Below are positions 35,881 through 45,088 of a stretch of 64,000 bases of DNA, piece by piece (within the stretch, counting starts at the first letter, position 1; each line of letters starts with the position of its first letter). The notes beneath the pieces are model-generated. The model did no database searches. It was given only the letters and a program-made list of their open reading frames with translations, and had not been told where the DNA came from. Made by a program: the position numbers and the translations under genes. The DNA lies in the NCBI GenBank assembly GCA_002690925.1, contig NZGD01000035.1, forward strand, positions 1 to 64,000. Direction: 5' to 3'. Source of the stretch: Rhodopirellula sp. (lineage in GTDB: Bacteria > Planctomycetota > Planctomycetia > Pirellulales > Pirellulaceae).

Positions 35881-37575
35881 TTATTCAGTGTTTTCGCGGA
35901 GTCGGTCAAAGTACTGCTGAGCGTGCTCTCGCTCGGCTCTCGGTAGCGTTTGATTTTCGCTGGCGTCGATCTTATCAGGCTGTGATCCCTGTATGGCCTG
36001 CTTGATGTCTTCACGGGTGATACCTTTCCGATTTGGACCATCGGCAAAACCCGTGATCACGGCCTTTCCTTTCTTTACTTGCCCTCGTACCTGCGTTTCA
36101 TAGGTATTGGTATCCGTCTCCGACTCAGGTCGGTCACCTTGTCCCGTGCCACGACCAAGCCCGTCACCCTGACCTTGTCCATCACCCTGACCTTGTCCCT
36201 GACCTTGTCCCTGACCATTACCCTGACCCTGACCCTGACCCTGACACTCTTTACATCCGCCGCCTTCACATTGTTGACAACGCATCTGACTCTTGGATTC
36301 CGAGAGAGAATCAAGTGCTGAATCCAGATCTTCCAATTCTGACATTTCCTGCTGCATCTGGCCTAACTGATCAGACATCTGCTGCAGTGCATCAGCAGCT
36401 TGGCTGGCATCACCATTTTCACATGCTTCTGCGGCATTCTTCATGGACTCTGCCATTTGTTTCATATTCTGCATTTGTGAATTCTTCTGCTGCATCTGAT
36501 TCAACTTCTGTTGCATCTTCGCAGCATCACCACTGCGTCCTTCTCGACGCGCCTGCTCGATCTGATCTTTCAGCTTTTGTTCTTTCTGCTTGTGCTCTTT
36601 GACCGCGTTGTCAAGCGCCGTCTGCATTTGCTGAACTTGCTTCTTCAGCTGTTCTTTCTCCGCCTCACTTAGCTGACCTTGACGCATCTTTTCCGCAAGG
36701 TCTTTCACCATATCTTTTGCTTTCGCCAGATTCCCCTGCTCAATCGCCTTTGCGACCTTGTCACCAGGACCGGCTTCCAAGCCCTTCATTTGCGACAACG
36801 CGCGTTTCATCTGCTCCGTGGACCCAAGCTGGCTGCGACGTTCTTCAAGTTGCTTTTTCAAGTCGTTCATCTCGATCATGGCATCCTTGCGATTCATATC
36901 GCTAGCCTTGGTGATTTTGTCGAGCTGAGACTCCATTTTCTTAAACATGTCCTCCGCTTCTTTCAGACCCTCTGCCTCAGCCTTTCGACGCTGCTGCTGG
37001 ATTCTCTTTTTTAGTTTGGATGCAGCGGTTAGCACTTGCTTCACTTCTGTCTTGTCGACTTTAGGCGTCGTGCTGGCGCTGGTCTCGCTCATTGGCTCAG
37101 CCAACATCAAAACAACGACCAGCACGGGAACCATCGACATAGGTAGCCAACCGATTTTAGTGGGCTTGATTCTGAACTTCTGGGCGACATCGACCTTGGC
37201 GGCTTTCTTATCAGCATCGGCAAGGAGTGCTAAACCGAAGTCACTATCACGATCAACCTCAGTCATTGAGATTGAGCTACTCAGTCTTTCACGCAACCCA
37301 AAACGCCTATCCAATTCAGCTGCAACTGCCTCAACCGACGGAGCCTTGGCAAAAGCATAGATCCCAGCGGCAACGAATGCTGCGACCAGACATCCGCCAA
37401 TCCAGCTGTAATTCCAGGTACGAACATCTACATCCATGAACCAAATCGCTGGCAGTGCAATGGCAACAATTGCGATCAACAAACCAGCGAAAAGAGCAAC
37501 GCAAAACGCCTGTCCAAAATGCCCAAGAACCAAGCGACGGCGAGCACTGCGAACTTTGACTTCGATACGATTCAT
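35881..37575 (-). CDS. Membrane-anchored coiled-coil protein with GQ-repeat region
   Basis: 564 residues from an ATG at 37575. Membrane helices are visible at about 22-46, 58-76 and 142-160. Residues about 170-425 are Gln/Lys/Met-rich heptad helices, a long coiled coil. A cysteine patch near 430-444 (CQQCEGGGCKECQGQ) resembles one DnaJ-type CxxCxGxG unit and might bind zinc. A GQ/GD repeat of about 35 residues follows. The end (VKKGKAVITGFADGPNRKGITREDIKQAI) looks folded. I recognise similar proteins as planctomycete hypotheticals, function unknown. It converges with sucA, 8 bases apart. Confidence 0.75.
   Translation of the reverse strand: MNRIEVKVRSARRRLVLGHFGQAFCVALFAGLLIAIVAIALPAIWFMDVDVRTWNYSWIGGCLVAAFVAAGIYAFAKAPSVEAVAAELDRRFGLRERLSSSISMTEVDRDSDFGLALLADADKKAAKVDVAQKFRIKPTKIGWLPMSMVPVLVVVLMLAEPMSETSASTTPKVDKTEVKQVLTAASKLKKRIQQQRRKAEAEGLKEAEDMFKKMESQLDKITKASDMNRKDAMIEMNDLKKQLEERRSQLGSTEQMKRALSQMKGLEAGPGDKVAKAIEQGNLAKAKDMVKDLAEKMRQGQLSEAEKEQLKKQVQQMQTALDNAVKEHKQKEQKLKDQIEQARREGRSGDAAKMQQKLNQMQQKNSQMQNMKQMAESMKNAAEACENGDASQAADALQQMSDQLGQMQQEMSELEDLDSALDSLSESKSQMRCQQCEGGGCKECQGQGQGQGNGQGQGQGQGQGDGQGQGDGLGRGTGQGDRPESETDTNTYETQVRGQVKKGKAVITGFADGPNRKGITREDIKQAIQGSQPDKIDASENQTLPRAEREHAQQYFDRLRENTE
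36164..36246 (-). repeat. ccctgacc-type short tandem repeat encoding Gly-Gln
   Basis: Repeated six-base units (ccctga/ccttgt on the plus strand) encode GQGQGQ...GDGQGQGD in the coiled-coil membrane protein. The array is prone to slippage in whole codon pairs, so length changes would keep frame. Confidence 0.85.
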
Positions 37576-37795
37576 TGTTTCGATCCTGAGAATGCATGGA
37601 GAACCGGGGTTTCACCGCTCCCGCTGATAGCCTGATAACTGCCTGCCCATGTAAAAAACAAGCGGCAAAGAGCTCTGGCTAATCTGTTTAATTATCGTAC
37701 AGTTAGTATACGAGGCTTGACCTCGGTTTTTTGAGGGCGAAAGTTCCCGTTTTTGCGAATTGACACCGATTACGCGCTTTTTAGACGAAAATTTC

Positions 37796-38224
37796 ATGAG
37801 TCAACGCAACGAACTGCCCGATCCAGACAAATTTCCCGACGCGGATGTCGTGATTTTTGATGGACAGTGCAACTTTTGCAAATCGCAAATAAGGACACTA
37901 CAACGTCTCAATTGCTGTGGAAATCGACTCACATTTATCTCGCTTCATGACCCAAGAGTCGCAGAGAAGTACCCGGACCTGACCCATGAGATGATGATGG
38001 CGCAGATGTACGTGGTAAGTCAGGCGGGAAGTCGGCACGGTGGTTCCGACGCGGTTCGATACCTCACCCGTCGCCTTCCCACTCTGTGGCTGGCGGCTCC
38101 CTTGCTGCATCTACCGGGTACAGCACGTTTGTGGCGGTGGCTGTACCAACAAGTCGCCAAACGACGCTACAAAATTGCTGGGAAATCCTGCGATGGTGAC
38201 GCATGTAGCGTTCACTTTGATTGA
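37796..38224 (+). CDS. DCC-family thiol-disulfide oxidoreductase-like protein (DUF393)
   Basis: About 142 residues from the ATG at 37796 (an in-frame TTG exists at 37760). The family signature is clear: VIFDGQCNFCKSQIRTLQ, with the CxxC pair preceded by the Asp-Gly that give the DCC name (D-x-x-C-x-x-C). The second half has GSDAVRYLTRRLP and LPGTARLWRWLYQQVAKRRY as usual. DUF393 proteins are thought to be thioredoxin-like; the partner is not known. It starts about 220 bases from the divergent coiled-coil gene. Confidence 0.88.
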   Translation: MSQRNELPDPDKFPDADVVIFDGQCNFCKSQIRTLQRLNCCGNRLTFISLHDPRVAEKYPDLTHEMMMAQMYVVSQAGSRHGGSDAVRYLTRRLPTLWLAAPLLHLPGTARLWRWLYQQVAKRRYKIAGKSCDGDACSVHFD

Positions 38225-38438
38225 CCGCACTTGCTGATGGCTTTTACAGTTGTTGCACAGACGAATCAGGAAAAAACTAACTCGCCTGCACTGACTTCCA
38301 TCCCTTGAGACTAGGCAACCAAAGGCATGCCAAGATCACGCACTAATGATGACGGAAGCTGGGGCCGTGGACCACGAGAGTTGACATTGAACCGGACAGA
38401 GCCGAATTCAAGTTCTTACCAACAAGGTAACGCCAGAT

Positions 38439-39239
38439 TTAGGCAAACCAGTTGACGGCATTTTGAAACATGACCATGCCATCGCCATATTCCGGTTGTT
38501 CGCTGCGGCGTGTCCAAGTGGGATGCTGAGTAGCATCAATGTGTCGTTCAGGATGGGGCATCAGACCGAATACCCGCCCACTAGCATCACAAACACCAGC
38601 GACGTTTGCATCAGCTCCATTAGGATTATGGGGAAAGGGAAGGACGTCATCCTGAACAGCACCCTGCTCTCCCTCGGCATATCGAATCGCCAGTCTACCT
38701 TGCTCGCGAAGCTGGTCCAGAATCTCCGGTTCAGCTGCTACAAACTTGCCTTCAGCGTGAGCCATTGGCAGATACATCCGCTCGACACCCTGCAGGAAAA
38801 CACAAGGGGTTTTATCAACAGACAGGTGGACCCATCGATCTTCGAACCGACCGTGGTTGTTCCAAGTCAAAGTTGCCGGTGTCACATCCGCGCCACCAAC
38901 ACCCTCCGTTAATACACCAAGACGCATCAATACCTGCATACCGTTGCAAATACCGAGGACCAATCGATCTCCGTTTCCGTGCACGAATTCCTGCACCAGA
39001 TCCGCGAGATGCTGACGCAGTCTCGTCGCCAAGATTCTCCCGGCTGCAATATCATCGCCGTAGCTGAAACCACCAGGGACGCAGAGTACCTGATACCGAT
39101 CTTTCAGTGCAGGATTTTCGATCAGGCGATTCACATGCACCCGCTCTACTGACGCTCCGGCTCGCTCAAAGGCAAACCCCGTCTCTTCATCACAATTCGT
39201 TCCGGGTGCACGAAGGACCAAAACTCTGGGAGAAGTCAT
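38439..39239 (-). CDS. purQ: Phosphoribosylformylglycinamidine synthase subunit PurQ
   Basis: Glutaminase subunit of FGAM synthase in purine synthesis; it supplies ammonia to PurL. 266 residues, slightly longer than short PurQ (about 225), similar to the long PurQ form. The class-I glutamine amidotransferase motifs are complete: CVPGGFSYGDDI, the nucleophile in LGICNGMQ and the His/Glu pair in MPHPERH. It uses an ATG at 39239. PurL and PurS are not seen in this window. Confidence 0.95.
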   Translation of the reverse strand: MTSPRVLVLRAPGTNCDEETGFAFERAGASVERVHVNRLIENPALKDRYQVLCVPGGFSYGDDIAAGRILATRLRQHLADLVQEFVHGNGDRLVLGICNGMQVLMRLGVLTEGVGGADVTPATLTWNNHGRFEDRWVHLSVDKTPCVFLQGVERMYLPMAHAEGKFVAAEPEILDQLREQGRLAIRYAEGEQGAVQDDVLPFPHNPNGADANVAGVCDASGRVFGLMPHPERHIDATQHPTWTRRSEQPEYGDGMVMFQNAVNWFA

Positions 39240-39414
39240 TTCAGATCACTTAGGTCGCTGGTCTGGTAGTACGTCTGGTAGATCGCTGATTTGGGCGAGA
39301 TTGGAAGTTTAGACCGCCAGTGGCCAATTGAGAACCACGTATCCCACAAGCCCTATGGATGCGTTAACCCCAACGATGCAATCATAACCGCGAAGCAACG
39401 GCAAGATCGGTTGT

Positions 39415-40860
39415 TCAACTGGTTGAATCCAGCTTGATTTGCAAGCGACCATGCAAACTGTCCCAGCCAACGACCATCCCTCTGCCCGTCCAAACACCCC
39501 TGCCCAATTGCTCGAACTCATCTCCCAAATCATGGGGCACATACAGCACCAAAGGGAGCATTGGGTCAGGATAGCGTGCCCATACGGCATACCCACCCTT
39601 ATAAACATGAGGATCCTCATCGCCAGCGTATAGCAAGCGTCGTTCAACTTGGGCCTCGATGGTGAAGGAAAGCCCCGTCACGGCATCAACCACCATTTCA
39701 AGCTGGTCACGATCATTCCGAACAGCCCAAACCTGGGCAACGGTCTCTACAAATGTCACACCTTCAGCCATCACAGAGTTCGAATTTTCTGTGACTGAGT
39801 CCTCAGATTGCGATTGTTCGTGAGCAAGCTGACCTGACGCCATCGTTACGCCTTCGCCTGATTGATCACTTCCTGACCCAAGACGTTTCTCATCAGCTGG
39901 CACGATGTAAATCGACTTGTCTTTTCTCCAGTCTGGCCATCTGGGAATATCCACCTCGACTTCAATCGACCAAATCAACGAATTGTCCGTGAGCTTGACA
40001 GATAGCGCCGCATCCTCTGGTATTTGAAAAGAGAAAGGACAACGATTCTCAGTCCCAGCCTGAAGGGTAGTATTCGATTGAAGCTCTTGTATCTGGTCGA
40101 AAATTACATTCTTGTGGGTTCTTCTGTTGGATCCACTTCCACTGACACAAACTTCAGTTGCTCTCAACGCTACCGTAATTGCGTTTGGCACCACGGTCTT
40201 TCTTGTTTGTGTGATGAACTCACCAACAAGCTCACTACCCGGTGCCAAAGTATCTTCCTGAATATAGAAATTGGGTGTGCCAAGTAGGTACCTCGGAAGA
40301 AACTTTTGCTTCAACCAGAAGACGGCCGCAGCTAACCCAACAAAACTCAGTACCCCTAGCCCTATCCAACCTGTGACTAGTAACTGCGGTACGCAAAATA
40401 CGGCAACAAGCACCATGCCGATGATCTGGGGCGTTTTTGATTTCTTAAAAATCTGGCCAACTTCTTCAGCATGCCAACTCGGTAACTGAGTCACCCGCAC
40501 CATAAAAGGTGTTGCTGCTTTGGGATCAAATGCCCAAGGTATTTTGGCTTTTGCTTCAACGTAGTGATCAATGGAAAGAAACTTTCCGTGATAAGTCTGC
40601 GGCCAATCCCCAGCAGACAAAGAGAATCGATATTCATACTTCGTTCCCTGCGTCCACTGACCTGAAAACACCGTCGTCTCTTCCGCGGGACCACTGGTAA
40701 CATTCCCCCGACCATGCGTCTTCCAGCCTGTCGACAGCACCAAGCCAGTACATTTGACGGTGGAGTCCACCTTGACATGCACGACACCCTGAACCTTTTC
40801 ACCCTCGTGATAGACCCGATTCGGTTCATCCAATTCAATTGACAAATCACATTTCGCCAT
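39415..40860 (-). CDS. Arrestin-like membrane protein
   Basis: About 481 residues from the ATG at 40860 (MAKCDLSIELDEPNRVYHEGEKV). The frame extends to 40956 but overlaps the ATPase upstream. Residues about 1-150 read as an arrestin/Vps26-type beta sandwich: SIELDEPNRVYHEGEKVQG, then alternating strands (KYEYRFSLSAGDWPQTYHG; VEAKAKIPWAF). A hydrophobic segment near 165-205 makes two membrane helices, then a second beta-rich half resembles the arrestin C-domain (SELVGEFITQT; FSFQIPEDAALSVKLTDNSLIWSIEVEVDIPRWPD). A Ser/Gln-rich linker and a small C-terminal domain close it. Arrestin-fold proteins in bacteria are often scaffold-like; the role here is unknown. Its start overlaps the stop of the ATPase gene by 14 bases. 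Confidence 0.75.
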   Translation of the reverse strand: MAKCDLSIELDEPNRVYHEGEKVQGVVHVKVDSTVKCTGLVLSTGWKTHGRGNVTSGPAEETTVFSGQWTQGTKYEYRFSLSAGDWPQTYHGKFLSIDHYVEAKAKIPWAFDPKAATPFMVRVTQLPSWHAEEVGQIFKKSKTPQIIGMVLVAVFCVPQLLVTGWIGLGVLSFVGLAAAVFWLKQKFLPRYLLGTPNFYIQEDTLAPGSELVGEFITQTRKTVVPNAITVALRATEVCVSGSGSNRRTHKNVIFDQIQELQSNTTLQAGTENRCPFSFQIPEDAALSVKLTDNSLIWSIEVEVDIPRWPDWRKDKSIYIVPADEKRLGSGSDQSGEGVTMASGQLAHEQSQSEDSVTENSNSVMAEGVTFVETVAQVWAVRNDRDQLEMVVDAVTGLSFTIEAQVERRLLYAGDEDPHVYKGGYAVWARYPDPMLPLVLYVPHDLGDEFEQLGRGVWTGRGMVVGWDSLHGRLQIKLDSTS

Positions 40861-41500
40861 CGACGCCACCCTCCAAACTTTTTTGGAACTGCAAGTACAA
40901 TCTGTTCTCAATACCTCGAATGTCATTGCCAAATTCTGCAACCAATGACTCAGCATCTTCGATCGAAACGACTGGTATCACACCACTCTGCAAACGCGAA
41001 GCCTCGATTCTCCGGTTCAACAATTCACAGACAAGCTCTGGACCATTGCCCTCACCAATGTGCTCTGTGTGGACGCGATACCCGTGCTTCCGCAGTGACT
41101 TGCTCAAATCGTTGTGCGTGGCAAACACCAAAGAACACCGACTACGCAAAACGCTGCGCCGAGCAGACCGGGACAACCGCTGCGCTTCATCAACAAGAAT
41201 GGGATTCCCTGAAAGAATTGGTGGGCAGGGTGGATGCTCGGGAATGTAGGTATAGCTTGACTCGGGTAAACTTGATCGTAATTTCAACATTCTAGTCGTC
41301 TTACCACGACCACATTCACCAATAAATTGAACTGCCTGTCCAGGATCACCAAGCATCTCTATCAGGTAATCAACCTCCACAACTGCCAGTTCTGCTCGCT
41401 CATCCGGTGTCAGCTCACCAAATGGGTTTCGGTGCAAATTGAAGCGTGCCCAGGGCAACCAATCAATGGAAGACGATTTATCATCCGGCGTGAGCATCAT
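40847..41500 (-). CDS. Small P-loop ATPase upstream of arrestin-like gene
   Basis: 217 residues from an ATG at 41500 (or 41497). The N-terminal FNLHRNPFGELTPDE resembles the start of ExeA/AAA-type ATPases. Walker A is GECGRGKTT and Walker B ILVDEAQRL; SLVFATHNDLS suits sensor 1, and the last part (VIPVVSIEDAESLVAEFGNDIRGIENRLY) suits a small helical lid. It has no signal or membrane segment. It overlaps the arrestin-like gene, implying coupled expression. The closest functional class is unclear; helicase-loader-like or signalling ATPase are both possible. Confidence 0.75.
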   Translation of the reverse strand: MMLTPDDKSSSIDWLPWARFNLHRNPFGELTPDERAELAVVEVDYLIEMLGDPGQAVQFIGECGRGKTTRMLKLRSSLPESSYTYIPEHPPCPPILSGNPILVDEAQRLSRSARRSVLRSRCSLVFATHNDLSKSLRKHGYRVHTEHIGEGNGPELVCELLNRRIEASRLQSGVIPVVSIEDAESLVAEFGNDIRGIENRLYLQFQKSLEGGVDGEM

Positions 41501-41542
41501 TTTCCAGTCGATCTATTCTTTAGTTCCTGTCCGGACGATATC

Positions 41543-42274
41543 ATGTTCAGAGTATCTACCCCAATGCAAGCCATCGACATCGTGAATCAAAAAACTGGCA
41601 ACAAGTACCTCTCACTTCGTTTGCTCGCACCACTCACTCTCATCAGTTGTGGGGTCAGTCTCGCGATGAGTGGGATTCAATTCTCCGATTTACGTGACGA
41701 ATTGGCTCATCATGGAAAATGGGCACCAGTCCTATTCATGCTTTGCGGGGTAGCAGCCATGACTGTCTTGGTCCCAAAAACTGCCGTTTCCGCTTCCGCA
41801 GGCGCGCTTTTCGGAACTCTGACCGGTGGTTTCCTGATGCTATTCATTGCCGTAACCGCCGCAAGTCTAAACTACTGCATTGCCCGCTGGTGGCTACATG
41901 AAACAATTTGCACCAAATTGGCCCGCAAGCAACAAAACCCTCGTTCCAATCGCCTCCATAACATACGCAATGTAGCTGCTAACGCAGGGTTCCTATTCCA
42001 TCTGATGGTGCGTTTGACCCCCATTCCAACCACTCTGATCAGCTACACCATGGGTGCCAGCGGCAGTCGCATGGGTCCCTTTCTACTGGCCGCTGCAGTC
42101 GCAGTTGTTCCTCAATTACTGTGGGTCCAAAGCGGAGCATCTGCCGCAATCATTGCTGAGGGATCCGCCTCAACGATTCACTGGGTGGCAGTCCTCACAT
42201 CCGTTGCGGCAGCGATTCTAACCAGCATTCTGGTTCCAAAGATTGCTTTGCAACAAATCAACCTTGTGAAGTAG
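41543..42274 (+). CDS. VTT-domain (TVP38/TMEM64-type) membrane protein
   Basis: About 243 residues from the ATG at 41543 (MFRVSTPMQ); the frame continues upstream to 41327 through the divergent ATPase gene, which is unlikely to be coding here. Several membrane segments flank the family pattern: LVPKTAVSASAGALFGTLTGGFLMLF, a charged loop, and LMVRLTPIPTTLISYTMGASGSRMGPFLLAAA. VTT proteins are relatives of DedA and yeast Tvp38, with lipid-scramblase or transport roles in some members. The PH-domain gene follows after 12 bases, so they form a unit. Confidence 0.85.
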   Translation: MFRVSTPMQAIDIVNQKTGNKYLSLRLLAPLTLISCGVSLAMSGIQFSDLRDELAHHGKWAPVLFMLCGVAAMTVLVPKTAVSASAGALFGTLTGGFLMLFIAVTAASLNYCIARWWLHETICTKLARKQQNPRSNRLHNIRNVAANAGFLFHLMVRLTPIPTTLISYTMGASGSRMGPFLLAAAVAVVPQLLWVQSGASAAIIAEGSASTIHWVAVLTSVAAAILTSILVPKIALQQINLVK

Positions 42275-42286
42275 CATTCGTAAAGC

Positions 42287-42757
42287 ATGACAAGTGACAT
42301 TTCATCGGAACGTCAGCAGCATCCCATGATCTATCCCTCAGGGGTCGATCTTTGGCTCGTAGTGATGCTGATGTTGGCTCCCATGACCTCCCTGGTCATT
42401 GGTGTCTACCTGTTACAACAAGGGCAAAGCGGTGGCGCGATCACGCTGTTTTTATGTGCCGTCGCAACCGCCAGCCTTACCGCAGCAGCGACCCTTCCCT
42501 GCCGTTACACGCTGCATGATGACGCACTAACAGTCCGGTGCGGACTCCTGTGTTATCAGATTCCACTCTCCGAAATTACATCCATCTCTAAGTCAGAGAC
42601 AATTCTCAGTGGCCCTGCACTTTCACTGAAGCGTGTTCTCATCAAAACGTCCAAACGCACACATATTCTATCGCCCAAAAAGCGTGAATCATTCATTCAG
42701 CATCTGGAACAATCGCTGCAAACACTTGATCGGGAACAACCACGCGAAGAATCGTGA
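42287..42757 (+). CDS. Membrane protein with bacterial PH domain
   Basis: 156 residues. Two membrane helices at about 24-42 and 50-68 are followed by a bacterial PH domain: YTLHDDALTVRCGLLCYQIPLSEITSISK, then LSLKRVLIKTSKRTHILSPKKRESFI, the bPH pattern of hydrophobic strand, iPl-s-I motif and SPk-r-F end. This is the common two-helix/PH architecture found in bacteria; binding partner unknown. It starts 12 bases after the VTT gene and converges with a methyltransferase gene, with 2 bases between the stops. Confidence 0.85.
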   Translation: MTSDISSERQQHPMIYPSGVDLWLVVMLMLAPMTSLVIGVYLLQQGQSGGAITLFLCAVATASLTAAATLPCRYTLHDDALTVRCGLLCYQIPLSEITSISKSETILSGPALSLKRVLIKTSKRTHILSPKKRESFIQHLEQSLQTLDREQPREES

Positions 42758-42759
42758 AA

Positions 42760-43578
42760 TCACGATTGTGCTTTTGAGAAAACAAATTCGTTACAACCCC
42801 ATCCATTTGCAACCGTCTTCATGTTTTCGAGTACAAAACCGCGCTGCCGCAGGGGAACAACAATCTCTTCCGGCTTTGCAACTTCGAATGGCAGGCCTCC
42901 TATCCAGTCAACCCAGTCATGCCATGCCGACATCCCTCGATCCTGTCGTTTTGCATGCCAATCCCGAAACGGCAGAGGGTTCCTGAATCGAACCAAGCGA
43001 GCCAAAACGAACTTGAATTCGTAGATGCCAGCTACTGAAAGCACCCAGAAAAACCGGAACCATGGTGGTATCCCGTTGTAGATTTTTTTGATCTGCAACC
43101 AACGACGACTGGCCCCTCCCTGATCATTGTAAATCGCCAAGCAGAATAGGCCTTTGGGTTTGGTCCTTTCAGCTGCCATTGAAATTGCTTTGTTCATGGC
43201 CCCGGTATGGTGCAGCACACCCCATGAATAGACAATGTCCGCATACCCCAAACTCTGCATCAACACATCATCAAGAACAGACCCTTCTTTTATTTCCCAC
43301 TGCTGCGACTTGGATCCAAATCGTTTGCGTAGTTCTTCACTGCAGGCTACCGAAAACCTGTCATAGTCAATCGAAATGACGTCAGCACCCAAACGCTGCG
43401 CCGCCAGGGAAAACAAACCACTTCCACACCCTAGATCCATAAAGCGTTTGCCGTCAAGCGTCTCAAGCCCCAGTGACTGCTGCAGAGAGATCACCGCCTG
43501 ATCAATGCGGTCCTCGTCTAATTCAGCGAGAAACGCCTGCCAATTTTTTCCAAAAGCAAAGCGGGCTTCTTTGGTCAT
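42760..43578 (-). CDS. Class I SAM-dependent methyltransferase
   Basis: 272 residues. Motif I is FMDLGCGSGLFSLAA near residue 46, followed by the acidic end of strand 2 (VISIDYD) and a post-motif DIVYSWGVLHHTGAM, typical of small-molecule or lipid/glycan methyltransferases. The second half (PPWFRFFWVLSVAGIYEFKF and a Trp/Phe/Arg-rich segment) is less conserved and may bind the acceptor. The substrate cannot be predicted. It starts from an ATG at 43578. Confidence 0.85.
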   Translation of the reverse strand: MTKEARFAFGKNWQAFLAELDEDRIDQAVISLQQSLGLETLDGKRFMDLGCGSGLFSLAAQRLGADVISIDYDRFSVACSEELRKRFGSKSQQWEIKEGSVLDDVLMQSLGYADIVYSWGVLHHTGAMNKAISMAAERTKPKGLFCLAIYNDQGGASRRWLQIKKIYNGIPPWFRFFWVLSVAGIYEFKFVLARLVRFRNPLPFRDWHAKRQDRGMSAWHDWVDWIGGLPFEVAKPEEIVVPLRQRGFVLENMKTVANGWGCNEFVFSKAQS

Positions 43579-43980
43579 GCGTTTGGTTTCCTAAAGAAGC
43601 TGCCCAATGACTGACACTTGCATTGGCTCATTCAGCTCAATGGATTTTGAAAGTTTTCCGCCCCAGTGTAATCCCATCGCTATGGAATCCCATCGCCGTT
43701 ACGGCGTAAAAACCACTCGCGGTGAGCAACAAAGATCCTCAGAGCTGGAAAGTCTCATCCAAAACGGGCAAAGTCCATGTATTTGAATAGTCTCACGAAT
43801 AAAAAAATCTTACTGTGTGATTTCCACGCTGACTACATCACCAAATCACCATGAAGCTGTAATCACGTCTTTCTGTTGTGTAAGGATCGTTGCCTAGTTT
43901 ATAACGAACGACACCTATGGGACGTCACTACTCCCACACGCAGAAACATTTCCAGGCAGTCCTTGAGTCAAAGATCGCTG
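43579..43980. other. Intergenic region before the Tat-exported NHL gene
   Basis: 402 bases between the methyltransferase start and the NHL-protein ATG at 43981. An upstream in-frame ATG at 43876 would extend the NHL protein with a non-Tat N-terminus, and I regard it as untranslated. I see a repeated aatcccatcgc motif (around 43670-43700) but no RNA gene. This region should hold divergent promoters. Confidence 0.4.
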
Positions 43981-45066
43981 ATGAGCCAAAACCACAATCG
44001 TCGTTCATTTCTTAAAATAGCCGCGGGCGCTTCGGTAGCTTGCCCTGCTATCATCACCAGTAAACGCTCCGCAGCTCAAGAGGTAATAGGAACCGGTGAC
44101 CACCAATTCAAGTGTCAGCATCAATTCCCACAACTACCAAGCCAATACTCATGGCAAACAACGCACAATGTAGCTGTCGATCCTGACAACAACTTGTATG
44201 TCATCCATGAGGGAGAAGCCAGCAAGACCGACCATCCCTCCATTTTCGTGTTCGACTCGGATGGACAATTCATGCGGGCTTTTGGACAACAGTTTCAGGG
44301 TGGAGGGCACGGACTCGAAGTCAATGTAGAAGACGGTGTCCCCTATCTCTACGTGGCGGCTTATCAACAAGTCAAATCGATCGCCAAGTTAACATTGAAC
44401 GGTGATTTAGTTTGGCAAAAATATGCGCCTATCCAGAGTGGGCACTATGCGACTGACGAAGCGAGCAATCCACGGCGGGCTTGGGGACGGAACCGTTTCC
44501 TACCCACGAACTTCGCGTTTCTACCCAACGGGGATTTTTTACTCGCAGATGGTTACGGCTCCTACTACATCCACCGCTATGACAAGGATGGCAACTGGTT
44601 GTCATCCTTTGGAGGCGCCGGCAAGGGCCGCGGATCATTTAATTTACCCCACGGTTTGTGGGTCGATACAAGGGAAGGAGGCGCCCCCGAGATCGTGGTC
44701 GCTGACCGCGCGAACAATTCTCTGCAAATTTTTGATCTTCAAGGTGAATATCAAAAGACGGTAAATGGCTTTGGCTTACCCGCCAATATCGATACCAACG
44801 CTGAGTTAATGCTCGTACCAGAACTAGTAGCAAGGGTTTCACTACTTGACCGGCATCACAATACGATCGCAACGCTTGGTGATGACCGCGAACGTGTACT
44901 CAAAGACAAGCAGGACACGAAAGGCTTCTCGATCCGGACAGACGAAACAAAATGGCAGCAGGGTAAATTTGTGCATCCCCATGACGCTTGCTTTGATCTG
45001 GAAGACAATCTCTATATTGCCGAGTGGGTCAGCACTGGCAGAATCACCAAGCTGTCGCGTGTGTAA
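43981..45066 (+). CDS. Tat-exported NHL-repeat beta-propeller protein
   Basis: About 361 residues. The N-terminus MSQNHNRRSFLKIAAG has the twin-arginine motif RRSFLK, so the folded protein is exported by Tat. The mature part has NHL-type blades: HNVAVDPDNNLYVIHEG, NFAFLPNGDFLLADGYG, LPHGLWVDTREGGAPEIVVADRANN and HDACFDLEDNLYIAEW. NHL propellers bind or hydrolyse varied ligands (peptidyl-alpha-hydroxyglycine lyase, lactonases, stressosome-like proteins); none is distinguishable here. It converges with the EamA gene, 22 bases apart. Confidence 0.85.
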   Translation: MSQNHNRRSFLKIAAGASVACPAIITSKRSAAQEVIGTGDHQFKCQHQFPQLPSQYSWQTTHNVAVDPDNNLYVIHEGEASKTDHPSIFVFDSDGQFMRAFGQQFQGGGHGLEVNVEDGVPYLYVAAYQQVKSIAKLTLNGDLVWQKYAPIQSGHYATDEASNPRRAWGRNRFLPTNFAFLPNGDFLLADGYGSYYIHRYDKDGNWLSSFGGAGKGRGSFNLPHGLWVDTREGGAPEIVVADRANNSLQIFDLQGEYQKTVNGFGLPANIDTNAELMLVPELVARVSLLDRHHNTIATLGDDRERVLKDKQDTKGFSIRTDETKWQQGKFVHPHDACFDLEDNLYIAEWVSTGRITKLSRV

Positions 45067-45088
45067 CTGCTGGCTTCGTCACACAGCC

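Noticed and set aside
36164-36246. ccctga repeat as a CRISPR or telomere-like array
   Set aside because: The units are 6 bases with no spacers and lie within a coding frame as Gly-Gln codons.
41327-41542. Upstream extension of the VTT-domain gene
   Set aside because: This part lies over the divergent ATPase gene and has a composition unlike a membrane protein N-terminus; the ATG at 41543 is better.
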